DNA from: Nocardioides sp. Root140
GTDB taxonomy: Bacteria > Actinomycetota > Actinomycetes > Propionibacteriales > Nocardioidaceae
Direction of reading: 5' to 3'
DNA length: 64,000 nucleotides
Assembly (NCBI RefSeq): GCF_001426745.1
Contig: NZ_LMFI01000010.1
Span: forward strand, 1,028,158-1,092,157
A program made the position numbers and the translations under genes. The notes beneath the pieces are model-generated. The model had not been told where the DNA came from. It made no database searches and saw only the letters and a program-made list of their open reading frames with translations. Shown here piece after piece: positions 53,637 through 63,560 of this stretch. How positions within the stretch are numbered: position 1 is the stretch's first letter; every line of letters begins with the position of its first letter.

Positions 53637-53773
53637 TGTTCCTGCGCGGGTGACCGGATTCGGCGCTGCCGATCTGTGCCAGCCCAAGGCCTTCCGGTCG
53701 CATTCCCGCGCGGCAACACTCGGTGACGCCCCGCGCCGGCAATGACGCCGGCCACGTCCGAAGGAGAATGTTC

Positions 53774-55870
53774 GTGCATCCCATCAAGTCCGGGCTCGCC
53801 GCCACCGGCGGCATGCTCGCCCTGGCCCTGGCCATCGCTCCCGCCGTACCCGCCTCGGCCGAACACTCGGCCGCAGGCGACAGGACCACCCCGGTGGCCC
53901 AGGAGTCATCGAGCCTCAAGGCCTCCGAACAGTCGAAGACCGCCGCCGCGAAGTCCGCACTGGGCCTCGCCTCGGGTGAGCAGCTGACCGTCAGGTCGGT
54001 CATCAAGGACGCGAACGGCGCCACCCACGTGCGCTACGAGCGCACCGTCAACGGCCTGCGCGTGATCGGCGGCGACTTCGTGTCGCACAAGGCCGCCAAC
54101 GGTTCGATCAAGGACGTGACCTACAACTTCGGCCGGAAGTCCGTGACGCCGGCGTCGTTCTCCCCGAAGGTGAGCAGCGCGACCGCGAAGGCGAAGGGGC
54201 TGGCGACCGCACAGGCCACCAAGGGCGAGAAGGCCTCGGCAGGCGAGCTCGTCGTCTTCGTGACCGCGCAGGGCCCGAAGCTCGCGTACGACGTGTTGAC
54301 CACCGGCATCCGGGCAGACAAGGTCCCGACCCGACTCCACACGTACGTCGACGCCGACACCGGCGCGGTGCTCGCCACCGACGACGAGATCAAGACCGGC
54401 GAGGGACACGGCATCCACCTCGACAACGTCACCATCGAGACCCGGACCCACACGGGCGGTGGCTTCGAGATGCGCGACACCCACGGCAACACGGCAACCG
54501 ACGTACACAACCAGGGCGACCCCAACACGGGCCAGGGCCCGGCCGGTGACCTGTTCCTCGACGCCGACGACGTGTGGGGCAACGGCTCCTACACCGACCG
54601 TGCGTCGGCGGCCGTCGACGCGATCTACGGCGCGACGAAGACGTTCAACTACTACAGCACGCAGCTGGGCCGCAACGGGATCTGGAACGACGGCCGAGGC
54701 GCACCCTCGCGGGTTCACTTCGCCGACGAGATGTCGAACGCGTTCTGGGACGGCAGCCAGATGTCCTACGGCGACGGTGTGAACAACGCCGCCCCGCTGA
54801 CCGAGCTCGACGTCGCCGGCCACGAGATGAGCCACGGCGTCACCGAGAACACGGCACGACTGATCTACTCGGGCGAGGCTGGTGGCCTCAACGAGGCGAC
54901 CTCCGACATCTTCGGCACCGCGGTCGAGTGGTACTCCAACGCAGCCTCCGACGTGCCGGACTACCTGATCGGCGAGCTGATCGACATCCGTGGCAACGGC
55001 ACTCCGCTGCGCTACATGGACAAGCCCTCCAAGGACGGTGCCTCGCGCGACTGCTGGTCGTCGACGCTCGGCGGCCTGGACCCGCACTACTCGTCGGGGC
55101 CGCTGAACCACTGGTTCTACATGCTCGCCGAGGGATCGGGCGCCAAGACCATCAACGGGGTCAGCTACAACTCACCCGTGTGCGGCAGTGCCCCCGCAGT
55201 CTCCGGCATCACCCACCAGAAGGCCGAGAAGATCTGGTACCGCACCCTGTCGACGTACCTGACCTCGCAGAGCAACTACGCCGCGGCTCGCACCGGAGCG
55301 ATCAAGTCCGCCAAGGACCTGTACGGCGCCACGTCCGCGGAGTGCAAGGCGGTCGAGGCGGCGTTCACGGCCATCTCCGTCCCGGCCGGCACGGAGAAGT
55401 GCGACGGCACCACCCCGCCTCCCGGCGGCACGCTGACCAACGGCGGGTTCGAGTCCGGCCAGACCGGCTGGACCGGCACCACCGGACCCATCACGAACAA
55501 CAGCGGACGCCCGGCACACTCCGGCACGTGGAAGCTGTGGCTCGGTGGCAACGGCCAGACCGCGTCCGAGAACGAGTCCCAGACCTTCGCCGTCCCGGCC
55601 AGCGCGTCCTCCCCGACGCTGACGTACTGGATCCGGATCGACACGTCCGAGGGCTCGACCTCCACGCCGTACGACAAGGCGACAGTGCAGATCAACGGGG
55701 TCACCAAGCACAGCTACTCGAACGCGTCGACACCGAAGGGCTCGTACGTGCAGAAGTCGATCGACCTGTCGGCCTACAAGGGCACGAACGTGACCCTGAA
55801 GTTCGCGGCGACCGAGGACTCCTCGCTCCAGACCAGCTTCGTGATCGACGACGTGGCCACCAACTTCTGA
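53774..55870 (+). CDS. Secreted M4 (thermolysin-like) metalloprotease
   Basis: The 698-residue precursor has a Sec signal peptide (ending near PASAEH), an FTP/PepSY-type propeptide, then the catalytic domain with HEMSH (His350, Glu351, His354) and the third zinc ligand Glu374 in GGLNEATSDIFG. The catalytic part ends near residue 545. The last ~150 residues, beginning GTLTNGGFESGQTGWTG, are a beta-sandwich carbohydrate-binding or P-domain-like module. AAGGAGA (53761-53767) has proper spacing to GTG 53774 but only 0 to 1 base to ATG 53768, so GTG 53774 is chosen. It digests external protein. Confidence 0.93.
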   Translation: MHPIKSGLAATGGMLALALAIAPAVPASAEHSAAGDRTTPVAQESSSLKASEQSKTAAAKSALGLASGEQLTVRSVIKDANGATHVRYERTVNGLRVIGGDFVSHKAANGSIKDVTYNFGRKSVTPASFSPKVSSATAKAKGLATAQATKGEKASAGELVVFVTAQGPKLAYDVLTTGIRADKVPTRLHTYVDADTGAVLATDDEIKTGEGHGIHLDNVTIETRTHTGGGFEMRDTHGNTATDVHNQGDPNTGQGPAGDLFLDADDVWGNGSYTDRASAAVDAIYGATKTFNYYSTQLGRNGIWNDGRGAPSRVHFADEMSNAFWDGSQMSYGDGVNNAAPLTELDVAGHEMSHGVTENTARLIYSGEAGGLNEATSDIFGTAVEWYSNAASDVPDYLIGELIDIRGNGTPLRYMDKPSKDGASRDCWSSTLGGLDPHYSSGPLNHWFYMLAEGSGAKTINGVSYNSPVCGSAPAVSGITHQKAEKIWYRTLSTYLTSQSNYAAARTGAIKSAKDLYGATSAECKAVEAAFTAISVPAGTEKCDGTTPPPGGTLTNGGFESGQTGWTGTTGPITNNSGRPAHSGTWKLWLGGNGQTASENESQTFAVPASASSPTLTYWIRIDTSEGSTSTPYDKATVQINGVTKHSYSNASTPKGSYVQKSIDLSAYKGTNVTLKFAATEDSSLQTSFVIDDVATNF

Positions 55871-55896
55871 GGCAACACTCCCTGACAGAACACCCC

Positions 55897-55942
55897 AAGG
55901 CCCTTGTGGTCGCCGAGGCAGCTCGGTGGCCACAAGGGCCTT
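55897..55942. terminator. Bidirectional hairpin between M4 protease and LuxR-type gene
   Basis: AAGGCCCTTGTGG (55897-55909) and its exact complement (55930-55942) form a 13-bp stem with a 20-base loop, followed by TTT. It lies 26 bases after the M4 stop and ends directly at the stop codon of the convergent regulator gene (55943), so it can serve both. Confidence 0.8.
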
Positions 55943-56920
55943 TCAGAGCCAGCCGCGCCGGCTGGCCTGCAGCGCCAGCTGGAAGCGGCTGCGCGCGCCC
56001 AGCACCTCTTCGAGTCGCGAGATGCGTCGGCCCAGGGTGCGGGCACTGATGCCGAGGTCGCGGGCGATCGCCTCATCGGTGAGGCCGGCCGCAAGGTAGG
56101 CCAGCAGCTGGCGTTCCGCCTCGCTCGCGCCGTGATCGTGCACGTCGGACTCGGCCCCGAGGGGCACGCCCATCTGCCAGTAGCCCTCGAAGATCGAGAC
56201 CATCGCGTCGAGCAGGCCGGACTCGTGGACGACGACGAGCGCGCGGCGCGACCCGACCTCTCCGGGCACCGAGAGGTAGCCGCGCTTGCGATCGAAGACG
56301 GTCAGGTTGATCGGCACGTTCGAGAACACCCTCGCTTCCTCGCCCGCTGCCATGCACTGCTGGACGGCGGCGAACCCGAGCGAGTCGTTGAACACGCTGA
56401 CGCCGTAGAGGGCGCGCACGTTCACGCCTCGGTCGATCGCCTCGTGGAATCCCGGATGCACGGTGGGTTCGGGGATCTGCATGCCCGGCGGCAGCCGCCT
56501 GGGCGCCACCGGTCCGATGCACAGGGCGTCGACGGAGGTCACGGCGTCGTCCATGAGCTCACGTTCCACCGTGTTGATCGCGCACTCGTCGGTGACGATC
56601 TCGACGAAGCTCTGCCGGTTGGCGGCTCGCGTCCAGATCTCGGCGAGCACGGAGCCGGTCAGCCGCGCGGCGTCGATCGCCCTCGCGTGCTCGAGCGCCA
56701 GGCGCTCCAGGGGCAGCTGCGGGGCCAGCGCCCGGACACTGCCGCCGGACAGCTCGACCAGCCCGACCGACTCGAGAGCCGTGATCTCGGGCCGGACCAT
56801 GCCGTCGTCGAGGGCAACGTGTCTGGCGATCTCACTCACGGTCGCATCACCGAGATTCACGGCGGCCTGGTAGATCGGTTCGGCGAGCGGCGACAGCGAC
56901 GGTACTACCCGAGAGTCCAT
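55943..56920 (-). CDS. LuxR-type HTH regulator with TrmB-like N-terminus
   Basis: The 325-residue product has an N-terminal TrmB-like winged helix (VNLGDATVSEIARHVALDDG), a middle ligand or effector domain, and a C-terminal LuxR-type HTH (LAAGLTDEAIARDLGISART, then GRRISRLEEVLGARSRFQ). There is no receiver domain. The same architecture is encoded by the gene at the right edge (63561 onward), also next to a secreted protease. It is convergent with the M4 protease gene, so control of that protease is plausible but not shown. Confidence 0.88.
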   Translation of the reverse strand: MDSRVVPSLSPLAEPIYQAAVNLGDATVSEIARHVALDDGMVRPEITALESVGLVELSGGSVRALAPQLPLERLALEHARAIDAARLTGSVLAEIWTRAANRQSFVEIVTDECAINTVERELMDDAVTSVDALCIGPVAPRRLPPGMQIPEPTVHPGFHEAIDRGVNVRALYGVSVFNDSLGFAAVQQCMAAGEEARVFSNVPINLTVFDRKRGYLSVPGEVGSRRALVVVHESGLLDAMVSIFEGYWQMGVPLGAESDVHDHGASEAERQLLAYLAAGLTDEAIARDLGISARTLGRRISRLEEVLGARSRFQLALQASRRGWL

Positions 56921-56971
56921 AGCAGTGTCCTACACCACATGTCCGGTTCGTGCACCCGCCGGAGCGTCGGG

Positions 56972-57811
56972 TCAGAGCGTCAAGGTTCCCCTGATCAGCG
57001 TCCTGGCGGCACCGCCGACCCACTGGTCACCGGACTCGTCGGTGGTGATGCGCACGTCGCCGGAGCGGCCCAGGGCGGTGCCCTGCCTGACGGTGTACGA
57101 CGACGCCGCGAGGCCGGCACCGATCAGCCACACGGCGAACCCGGCGTTGAGGGAACCCGTGACCGGGTCCTCCGGCACGGCCAGCTCGGGGCAGAACGCG
57201 CGCACCTCGTAGTCGGCCGGACCACCCTCGGCGTGCGGCCCGATCACCCCGAGGTCGAGGTCCCCGATCGCCGCGTAGTCGGGCGTCAATGCCAGCACGT
57301 CGTCCGCACTGTCGAGGAGCAGGCCCATCCAGCCCGGCCCGTTGTCGATCCAGTTGACCGCGCGCACCCTCTCCGGCGCCACGCCGAGGGCACTCAGCGC
57401 GTGGTCGAGGGTGTCCTGGTCCACCTCGCCCGAGCGCAGGAACCCGGGAGCCCGGAAGGCCAGCACGTCGCCGTCCCGACGCAGCTCGACGAGACCGATG
57501 CCGCACTCCTGGACGACCATCTCGCTCGAGGCCGGCGTACCGCCAATCTCCAACCAGGCATGGGCGCTGCCCAATGTCGGGTGCCCCGCGAACGGGAGTT
57601 CGGCGGAGGGCGTGAAGATGCGCAACCGGTAGTCCGCGCGCGGGTCGGTCGGCGGCAGCAGGAAGGTCGTCTCGGACAGGTTGGTCCAGCGGGCGAAGGC
57701 GGCCATCTGCTCGTCGGTCAGGCCGGTGGCGTCGTGCACCACCGCCACCGGGTTGCCGGTCAGCGGAGCCGGCGCGAACACGTCCACCTGGGAGAAGTCG
57801 TACGTCGTCAT
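56972..57811 (-). CDS. PhzF-family isomerase-like protein
   Basis: The 279-residue product matches the PhzF/YddE epimerase family: the N-terminal VDVFAPAPLTGNPVAVVHDA and FPGHPTLG-like motif LPFAGHPTLGSAHAWLE carry the conserved Gly-His-Pro. The catalytic Glu is expected near SETTFLLPP. It is not evidence of phenazine synthesis by itself, since many such proteins act on amino acid-like substrates. It is soluble, divergent from the MFS gene with a gap of about 100 bases, and lies downstream of the LuxR-type regulator gene on the same strand. Confidence 0.88.
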   Translation of the reverse strand: MTTYDFSQVDVFAPAPLTGNPVAVVHDATGLTDEQMAAFARWTNLSETTFLLPPTDPRADYRLRIFTPSAELPFAGHPTLGSAHAWLEIGGTPASSEMVVQECGIGLVELRRDGDVLAFRAPGFLRSGEVDQDTLDHALSALGVAPERVRAVNWIDNGPGWMGLLLDSADDVLALTPDYAAIGDLDLGVIGPHAEGGPADYEVRAFCPELAVPEDPVTGSLNAGFAVWLIGAGLAASSYTVRQGTALGRSGDVRITTDESGDQWVGGAARTLIRGTLTL

Positions 57812-57915
57812 GCGGTCAGCCTAGGAGGTCGCAGCCGTCTCGCACTCCAAGACATTTTCGTCCACATTTCGAGAATCAAACGGTCCGCCGTTGGACCGTG
57901 ACGTTCACTGGGTGG

Positions 57916-59106
57916 GTGACACAGTCGTCCACCACCGACATCTCCGACGTACGCCGCTGGGCCATGCTCGCGGCCAGCACAGTCGCACAGGCCGCCGGCG
58001 CCGTGATGATCCATGGTCCCGCATTCCTGATCCCGGTGCTGCACGACCAGCGCGACATGAGCCTGGCCCGGGCCGGCCTGGTCGCGGCGTCGCCCACGAT
58101 CGGCGTGATGCTGACCCTGGTCCTGTGGGGGCTGGTCGTCGACCGTTCCGGCGAGCGCTTCGTGCTGCTCTCCGGACTGGCCGGCACCACCGTCGCCGGC
58201 ATCGCCGCCGTGCTGGTCGACAGCAGCGTCCTGCTCGCCGTGGCCCTGTTCTTCGCCGGGGCGGCCGCCGCGTCCACCAGCTCCGCCAGCGGACGCGTGG
58301 TGGTCGGCTGGTTCCCGGCGGGGCGGCGCGGCCTGGCGATGGGCATTCGCCAGATGGCCCAACCCGTCGGCGTGGGCGTCGCGGCGATCAGCATCGCCGT
58401 CATCGCCGACCGGCACGGCATCGCGGCCGCGCTCCTGGTGCCGAGCATCGCCTGTGGCCTGGCCCTGCTGGTGGTGGCGGCCGTGGTGATCGACCCGCCA
58501 CGTCCCGAGCGTCGGGTCGGCGACGCGCCCAACCCGTATGCCGCCGACGGCTACCTGTCGCGGATCCACGGAGTGTCGGTGCTGTTGGTGGTGCCGCAGT
58601 TCATGGTGTGGACCTTCGCGCTGGTCTGGTTGGTCCAGGACCGCGACTGGTCACCCGCGGCGGCCGGCACGCTGGTGGCCATCGCCCAGCTCGTGGGCGC
58701 GTTCGGGCGGATCGCGGTCGGGCACCTCTCCGACGTCGTGGGCAGTCGGATGCGGCCCCTGCGGTGGGTCGCGATGGGGGCTGCGGCGAGCATGCTGCTC
58801 CTGGGCCTGACCTCCGGTGCCGACTGGTCGGTGGCCGTGGGCCTGATGGTCCTGGCCACCGCGATCACCGTGGCCGACAACGGGCTGGCGTTCACCGCGG
58901 TCGCCGAACGCGCCGGACCGTTCTGGTCGGGCCGGGCACTCGGCATCCAGAACACCGCCCAGTTCCTCGCCGCGTCCGCCGTACCCCCCATTGCCGGGCT
59001 GGCGATCACCGAGTGGGGGTACGCCGCGGCCTTCGCGACGTCCGCGCTCTTCCCGCTGGTCGCGATCGCGTTGGTGCCGGTGGCCGACGAGCGTGCGCTC
59101 AGCTGA
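57916..59106 (+). CDS. MFS transporter
   Basis: The 396-residue protein has about 12 hydrophobic segments, with the region LVVDRSGERFVLL following helix 2 and a second-half equivalent HLSDVVGSRMRPLRW. It resembles sugar/organic-anion or cyanate-type (CynX) permeases. Two GTG codons, 57898 and 57916, could start it; the later one gives a typical short N-terminus. A perfect 24-bp palindrome covers its stop codon. It is divergent from the PhzF gene. The substrate is unknown. Confidence 0.88.
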   Translation: MTQSSTTDISDVRRWAMLAASTVAQAAGAVMIHGPAFLIPVLHDQRDMSLARAGLVAASPTIGVMLTLVLWGLVVDRSGERFVLLSGLAGTTVAGIAAVLVDSSVLLAVALFFAGAAAASTSSASGRVVVGWFPAGRRGLAMGIRQMAQPVGVGVAAISIAVIADRHGIAAALLVPSIACGLALLVVAAVVIDPPRPERRVGDAPNPYAADGYLSRIHGVSVLLVVPQFMVWTFALVWLVQDRDWSPAAAGTLVAIAQLVGAFGRIAVGHLSDVVGSRMRPLRWVAMGAAASMLLLGLTSGADWSVAVGLMVLATAITVADNGLAFTAVAERAGPFWSGRALGIQNTAQFLAASAVPPIAGLAITEWGYAAAFATSALFPLVAIALVPVADERALS

Positions 59107-59114
59107 GCGCACGC
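59091..59114. terminator. 24-bp perfect palindrome over the MFS stop codon
   Basis: GCGTGCGCTC (59091-59100) and its complement (59105-59114) flank AGCT, giving a 10-bp stem with a 4-base loop. The MFS stop TGA (59104-59106) is inside it. A convergent gene ends 17 bases further on. It has no T-run, so it may be a weak bidirectional terminator. Confidence 0.5.
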
Positions 59115-59130
59115 CTCGGCCGCAGAAGAC

Positions 59131-59556
59131 TCAGAGGATGAGTCTGGCGAAGAACGCGAAGAAGATCGCCAGCACCACGAACAGCACGCCCAGGCATCCG
59201 TAGACCGCGAGCTGGGGCGTGCCCATCGGCGGCATCCAGGCCGACTGCTCCGGCGCGGCCGGGTCGTAGCGGATCGGGATCACGCTGCCGATCACCGGCG
59301 CGGAGAACATCGGGTCACGGCCGGGTGAGTCCCGTTCGACACCGTCAGGGGTGCGGTAGCGCCAGGTCACCAGGTAGCGCCGCTGGTTGTCGTTGCCGTT
59401 CCACGACTGCACCAGCTCGGCGCCGACCACCGTCGCCTCCGCCGGCACCCAGTCGCGCAGGCGGGTGCGATGCGCGCGGAAGCGGCGCGCCGCGATCACC
59501 GCGACCAGCACGAAGAACGCCAGCACGAGGACCATGAACACCTGCGCGATCGTCAT
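59131..59556 (-). CDS. DUF3592 small membrane protein
   Basis: The 141-residue product has an N-terminal helix (VFMVLVLAFFVLVAVIAARR), a middle domain with TVVGAELVQSWNGNDNQRRY and PVIGSVIPIRYDPAAPEQSA, and a C-terminal helix (LAVYGCLGVLFVVLAIFFAF). This is the typical layout of the DUF3592 family of membrane proteins of unknown role. It is downstream of the S8 protease on the same strand (27 bases), so it may be cotranscribed. No enzymatic motif is seen. Confidence 0.85.
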   Translation of the reverse strand: MTIAQVFMVLVLAFFVLVAVIAARRFRAHRTRLRDWVPAEATVVGAELVQSWNGNDNQRRYLVTWRYRTPDGVERDSPGRDPMFSAPVIGSVIPIRYDPAAPEQSAWMPPMGTPQLAVYGCLGVLFVVLAIFFAFFARLIL

Positions 59557-59583
59557 GGCGGAAGCCTCGCAGGCTGCCCGGAC

Positions 59584-62500
59584 TCACCGCCCACCGAGTC
59601 GGTAGGCACGGACCAGCGACTGCTCGAGAGTGTTGCCGTCCCGGTCTCCGACGCGCACCTTGAGCGAGACGAACTCCCCGTGGCGGGGGTGCCGGTAGTC
59701 CGCAGCGAACTCGCCGTCGCCGAGGGCCCGCGTGGGGGCGGCCGTCCACGTGGCGCCGTCGTCGTAGGAAACCCAGACCGACATCGTGCCGATCTCCCCG
59801 GCCACCGATCCACGCTGGTGCGTGGCCTTCAGGTGCAGGGTGACCTCCTCCCCTGGCCTACCCGTGTTCTCGAGGTCGAGCGCCGGCGTCGGGCTGTCCC
59901 GTCGAGTGATCCCCGGGTAGTCGACGTCGATCAACGGCAGCATCTGCTGGGCACCGTTCCCGGCCGAGCCGAAGGTCCACACGCTCCGGGTCCGCGTCGA
60001 GAGCCCCAGCACGGTGCCGTCGTGCTCGGTGTCGGCCTCCAGGCGGTAGGTCGCCCGCTCGCCGGGCACCGCGACGCCCCCGGCGAGGGTGCCGGCGCGC
60101 TCCAGCAGCAGCTCGTCGCCGCGATAGAGGCGCAGTGACTCCGCGCTGCCGGCAAGTCCCTTCATCCAGTGGCCGGCCGAGTCGGTCAGCCCGGCCAGGT
60201 CGAAGCGCAGCTGCCCACCCGCCGTGCGCTCGTTGAGCATCTTCCAGTTGTACGGCGTCGCGGTGTTGTTCGCGATGCCGGGAGACAGCGGGGCGGCGAG
60301 CCAGTTCTCGGTCACCTTCTGCCCCGGTCGGAACACCGTGCGGTCCCTGGCGAAGAGCAGGTCGCCGGGCATGTTGTAGAGGAACTGCCAGGCGGCGTAC
60401 GTCGAGGTGTCGGGGTCGGCGGTGACGTACTCGGTGCGGGTGTAGCCCAGCTCGGGCACGTAGTCGGTGGCCGTCGGGGTGCTGCACGCGCAGGGTGCCC
60501 ACGAGCCGTAGCGAAGGCGCCACCCGCGCTCGCCGGTGCCGGTGGTGTGGAACCGCGAGGAGATCGTGGCCAGGTCGCGTTCGCGTACGTCGTACTCGAG
60601 ACGCCGGGGGATCTCCTGCTGCTCGACGAACGTCAGGCCATAGGCGTACGGCGTCCGCGGCGTCCCGGTCAGCCGGAGCATGGTCGGTGCGTGGCCGTGT
60701 GAGAGGCCACGCAGCCTCTCGCCCTCTGCCCGGTCGACCGCGAGCACCGGTATCGGTCCACCGACCCACGGATAGAACACGCCGTCCTCGGCCGAGTAGA
60801 GCATCACCATCGGCGCGCCCGCCTCGATGACTGCCCGCACCTGCTCGGCCCAGGTCATGGTCGCGGACTCCTGCACCAGTGCCACCGATCCCGCCAGCCG
60901 GAGGCCGCGCAGATCGGAGGCGGTGGCGTGGCCGGCGTCGACCACGCGCAGCGTCCGGCTGCCGTCGATCGCCGGCCCACCTTCCTGCACGGCGTTCACC
61001 GTGTGGTGTCCGCGACCGGTCACCTCCGAGGTCAGCAGCGGAACGCCGGTCTCCCACTGCGAGAGCAGCGCGAAGGGGGCGTCGTCGACGTGCTCGGTCG
61101 GCGCCACGGAGACCTGTGAGGGCTCGCCGTCGGTGTAGTTCCAGTACCACTCGTCGGAGGTCGCCAGGTTGGTGCCGGGTTCGCCTCGCTGCAACTTCAT
61201 GGTGAGCTCGCGCGGTGTCGAGGTGCGTGGCGTGCGCACCTCGACCGGCGTGGCGTTGCGGGCATCGAGCGTCACCGTGGAGTTGGGTGCCTGCACCGAC
61301 ACCTTGGGGTCGTGGACGATGCTCTGCTCCTCGACGAACCGACCGCTGGCGTCGAACGTGGTGATCAGGCCGAAGAGGTTGTACTCGCCCTCGGGCAGCC
61401 GCAGGGTCCACTCGGTCTGGTCGCCGGTCAGGTAGATGTTGTCCGGGTAGTAGCGGTTGTCCTTGGCGAGGTACGGCGTGGCCCGCAGCCTCGCCGTCGC
61501 CGGGCGACCATGCGCGTCGACCGCCCGGAAGGTCACGTCGACGGTGTCGTCCTGCTTGAGGAAGCCGATCGTGGTCCGCAGCTCGAGCCCTTCGGCGCCA
61601 GAAGCACCCGAGGCACCAGAGGCGACGACGAGGCCGGAGAACTCGGCGGCCTCGACCTCGGAGACGTCCACGTGCACGGTCGCGTGTGCCTGCCCACCGG
61701 CCGGCACCGTCAAGGTCGCCGGCGTGACCGTGAGGACGTCGCCGTCGACCGGGTCGCCGTGGTCCTCGACCAGCGTCGTGGACAGGTCGAGGGTGACGTC
61801 CTGGTCCGACGTGTTGGTGTAGTTGAGCTGCTTGTCGGAGGTCAGCTGCCCGTCGACGAACGGCCGGGCGAAGTAGCCCATGAACTGCATGCCGGAGTCG
61901 ACGTACACGTCCTGGCGGGAGGCACGACCGACGTCGATGACGCCCGCGCCACGGTCGAACGCGTCGCCCGACGTGGTCGGCCGGGCGGTCGAGGTCAGGG
62001 CCGCCTTCACCTGCACCGGCGTCCAGTCGGGGTGCTGTTGCAGGAGCAGTGCCGCGGAGCCGGCGACGTGGGGCGAGGCCATCGAGGTCCCCGTCATCGA
62101 GGTGTACGGCGAGGTGCCGGACCCGGTGCCGGCGGCGCGGGCGGCGACGATGCCCATGCCCGGAGCCATCACGTCGGGCTTGAGGGCGCCGTCGCCCATG
62201 ACTCCGTTGCGCGACCCCGACCACTTCGAGTCGGTGCGCGAGACGGCGCCCACGGTCAGGGCGCTTGCCGCCGCCCCGGGAGCGGTCACGTCCATCGTGC
62301 CGGGCTGACCGATGCTGCCGTTGCCGGCGGCGACCACGAACAACGTGCCGTCCCGGCGGGTGAGCTCGTCGACTGCCCGGCTGATCGGGTCGTCGCCCTT
62401 GGTGACCGGACCACCCAGGCTCATGTTCACGACGTCGGCGTCGTTGGACGAGGCCCATTCCATGCCGTCGATCACCCACGACGCGGCACCCGCCCCCGAG

Positions 62501-63432
62501 TCGTTGAGCACCTTGCCGATCATCAGGTTCGCGTGCGGTGCGACGCCACGGTAGGCGCCGTCGGAGGCCGCCCCCGAGCCGGCGACGATCGAGGCCACGT
62601 GGGTGCCGTGTCCGGCCAGGTCGTTCACCGAGCCGGTCTCCGCGAAGTCGCGGGTGGCGCCGATGCGACCGCTGAAGTCCGGGTGCGTCGCGTCGATGCC
62701 GGTGTCGAGCACGGCGACCGTGGTCCCGTCTCCCTCGAGCCCGGCCTCCCAGGCCTCGGGTGCTCCGATCTGCGCAGTGCTGCGGTCGAGCGTGGCCTCG
62801 ACACGGAAGTCGAGGGAGACCCTGGCCAACCCGGTGGCCAGTCGCGCTGGTGCCCTTCCTCTGCCACTGACGGTGCCGGCCACGTCAGCCCAGAACTGTT
62901 CGGCATGCGCCTTGGCGGTCGAGACGGCGAGCGCGTCGATGCTCTCGAGCACCCGGTCCTTGGTGGCGCCCCGAGGAGCGGTTTTCCGGGCCAGCGGGGC
63001 CCGGTCGGTCGCGGCCGCGGTGTACTCGACGATGACCGGGAGCGTGGCCCGGTGGGCGTCGTCGTACCCCTGGCGCACGAGCGAGCTGACGTTGAACAGC
63101 TCGGGGTCCAGGCGCCCGGCCGCGATCAGCGTCGAGGCCGGCCCGGGCTCGACGTGCACGTCTCCCCCGGAGGTGAACGTGTGATAGCCGCCGCGCGGGT
63201 CGACGCGGCGTACGACGGTGGCGTGCTGGGTGCCGTCGGGCGCGGTGTCGAGGCGGACCACGTCTCCGGTGACCAGGGTGACCGTCGCCGACGACGCGGT
63301 CTCCTGCAGGTCCGGTCCGGGGGCCCGCGCCGCACCGACGGCGCCCGAGCCGGCCGAAGCCAGGCCCAGGACACTGACCGGGCCGACGACGAGCACCAGG
63401 ATGGTGGTGCGCCAGAACTGCGTTCCCCGCAT
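59584..63432 (-). CDS. Secreted S8 subtilisin-family serine protease
   Basis: The 1282-residue precursor has an N-terminal hydrophobic signal (LVLVVGPVSVLGLASAG), a propeptide, then the catalytic domain with Asp243 in VAVLDTGIDATHPDF, His275 in GHGTHVAS, oxyanion Asn371 in AAGNGS, and Ser450 in TGTSMASPH. A PA-like insert and several beta domains follow (for example AEQVRAVIEAGAPMVMLYSA). The size suits large actinobacterial subtilases. It has an ASGASGASG run around residue 610. The LuxR-type gene at the right edge, upstream on the same strand with a gap of 128 bases, may regulate it. It acts outside the cell on proteins. Confidence 0.95.
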   Translation of the reverse strand: MRGTQFWRTTILVLVVGPVSVLGLASAGSGAVGAARAPGPDLQETASSATVTLVTGDVVRLDTAPDGTQHATVVRRVDPRGGYHTFTSGGDVHVEPGPASTLIAAGRLDPELFNVSSLVRQGYDDAHRATLPVIVEYTAAATDRAPLARKTAPRGATKDRVLESIDALAVSTAKAHAEQFWADVAGTVSGRGRAPARLATGLARVSLDFRVEATLDRSTAQIGAPEAWEAGLEGDGTTVAVLDTGIDATHPDFSGRIGATRDFAETGSVNDLAGHGTHVASIVAGSGAASDGAYRGVAPHANLMIGKVLNDSGAGAASWVIDGMEWASSNDADVVNMSLGGPVTKGDDPISRAVDELTRRDGTLFVVAAGNGSIGQPGTMDVTAPGAAASALTVGAVSRTDSKWSGSRNGVMGDGALKPDVMAPGMGIVAARAAGTGSGTSPYTSMTGTSMASPHVAGSAALLLQQHPDWTPVQVKAALTSTARPTTSGDAFDRGAGVIDVGRASRQDVYVDSGMQFMGYFARPFVDGQLTSDKQLNYTNTSDQDVTLDLSTTLVEDHGDPVDGDVLTVTPATLTVPAGGQAHATVHVDVSEVEAAEFSGLVVASGASGASGAEGLELRTTIGFLKQDDTVDVTFRAVDAHGRPATARLRATPYLAKDNRYYPDNIYLTGDQTEWTLRLPEGEYNLFGLITTFDASGRFVEEQSIVHDPKVSVQAPNSTVTLDARNATPVEVRTPRTSTPRELTMKLQRGEPGTNLATSDEWYWNYTDGEPSQVSVAPTEHVDDAPFALLSQWETGVPLLTSEVTGRGHHTVNAVQEGGPAIDGSRTLRVVDAGHATASDLRGLRLAGSVALVQESATMTWAEQVRAVIEAGAPMVMLYSAEDGVFYPWVGGPIPVLAVDRAEGERLRGLSHGHAPTMLRLTGTPRTPYAYGLTFVEQQEIPRRLEYDVRERDLATISSRFHTTGTGERGWRLRYGSWAPCACSTPTATDYVPELGYTRTEYVTADPDTSTYAAWQFLYNMPGDLLFARDRTVFRPGQKVTENWLAAPLSPGIANNTATPYNWKMLNERTAGGQLRFDLAGLTDSAGHWMKGLAGSAESLRLYRGDELLLERAGTLAGGVAVPGERATYRLEADTEHDGTVLGLSTRTRSVWTFGSAGNGAQQMLPLIDVDYPGITRRDSPTPALDLENTGRPGEEVTLHLKATHQRGSVAGEIGTMSVWVSYDDGATWTAAPTRALGDGEFAADYRHPRHGEFVSLKVRVGDRDGNTLEQSLVRAYRLGGR

Positions 63433-63560
63433 GGCAGAGCTCCTCGGATCGACAGGTGCGATGTCGAGGACATTAGGGGCGGCGGGCGGGCCGTGGGGGC
63501 CCGTGCGCTGGCCAGAACGGACATCGCCACTATCGGCCAGCCGACGGGCTCAGCCGGGGC
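63433..63560. other. Gap between S8 protease and LuxR-type gene
   Basis: The 128 bases hold the S8 start region and the 3' side of the upstream regulator gene. I see no gene, strong hairpin or repeat in them. A GGAG-type purine stretch on the minus strand just before the ATG (rc of 63433-63445) is a plausible ribosome site. Confidence 0.45.

Noticed and set aside
56972..57811. Phenazine biosynthesis gene cluster
   Set aside because: Only a PhzF-like gene is present; other phenazine genes are missing, and this family acts in other pathways.
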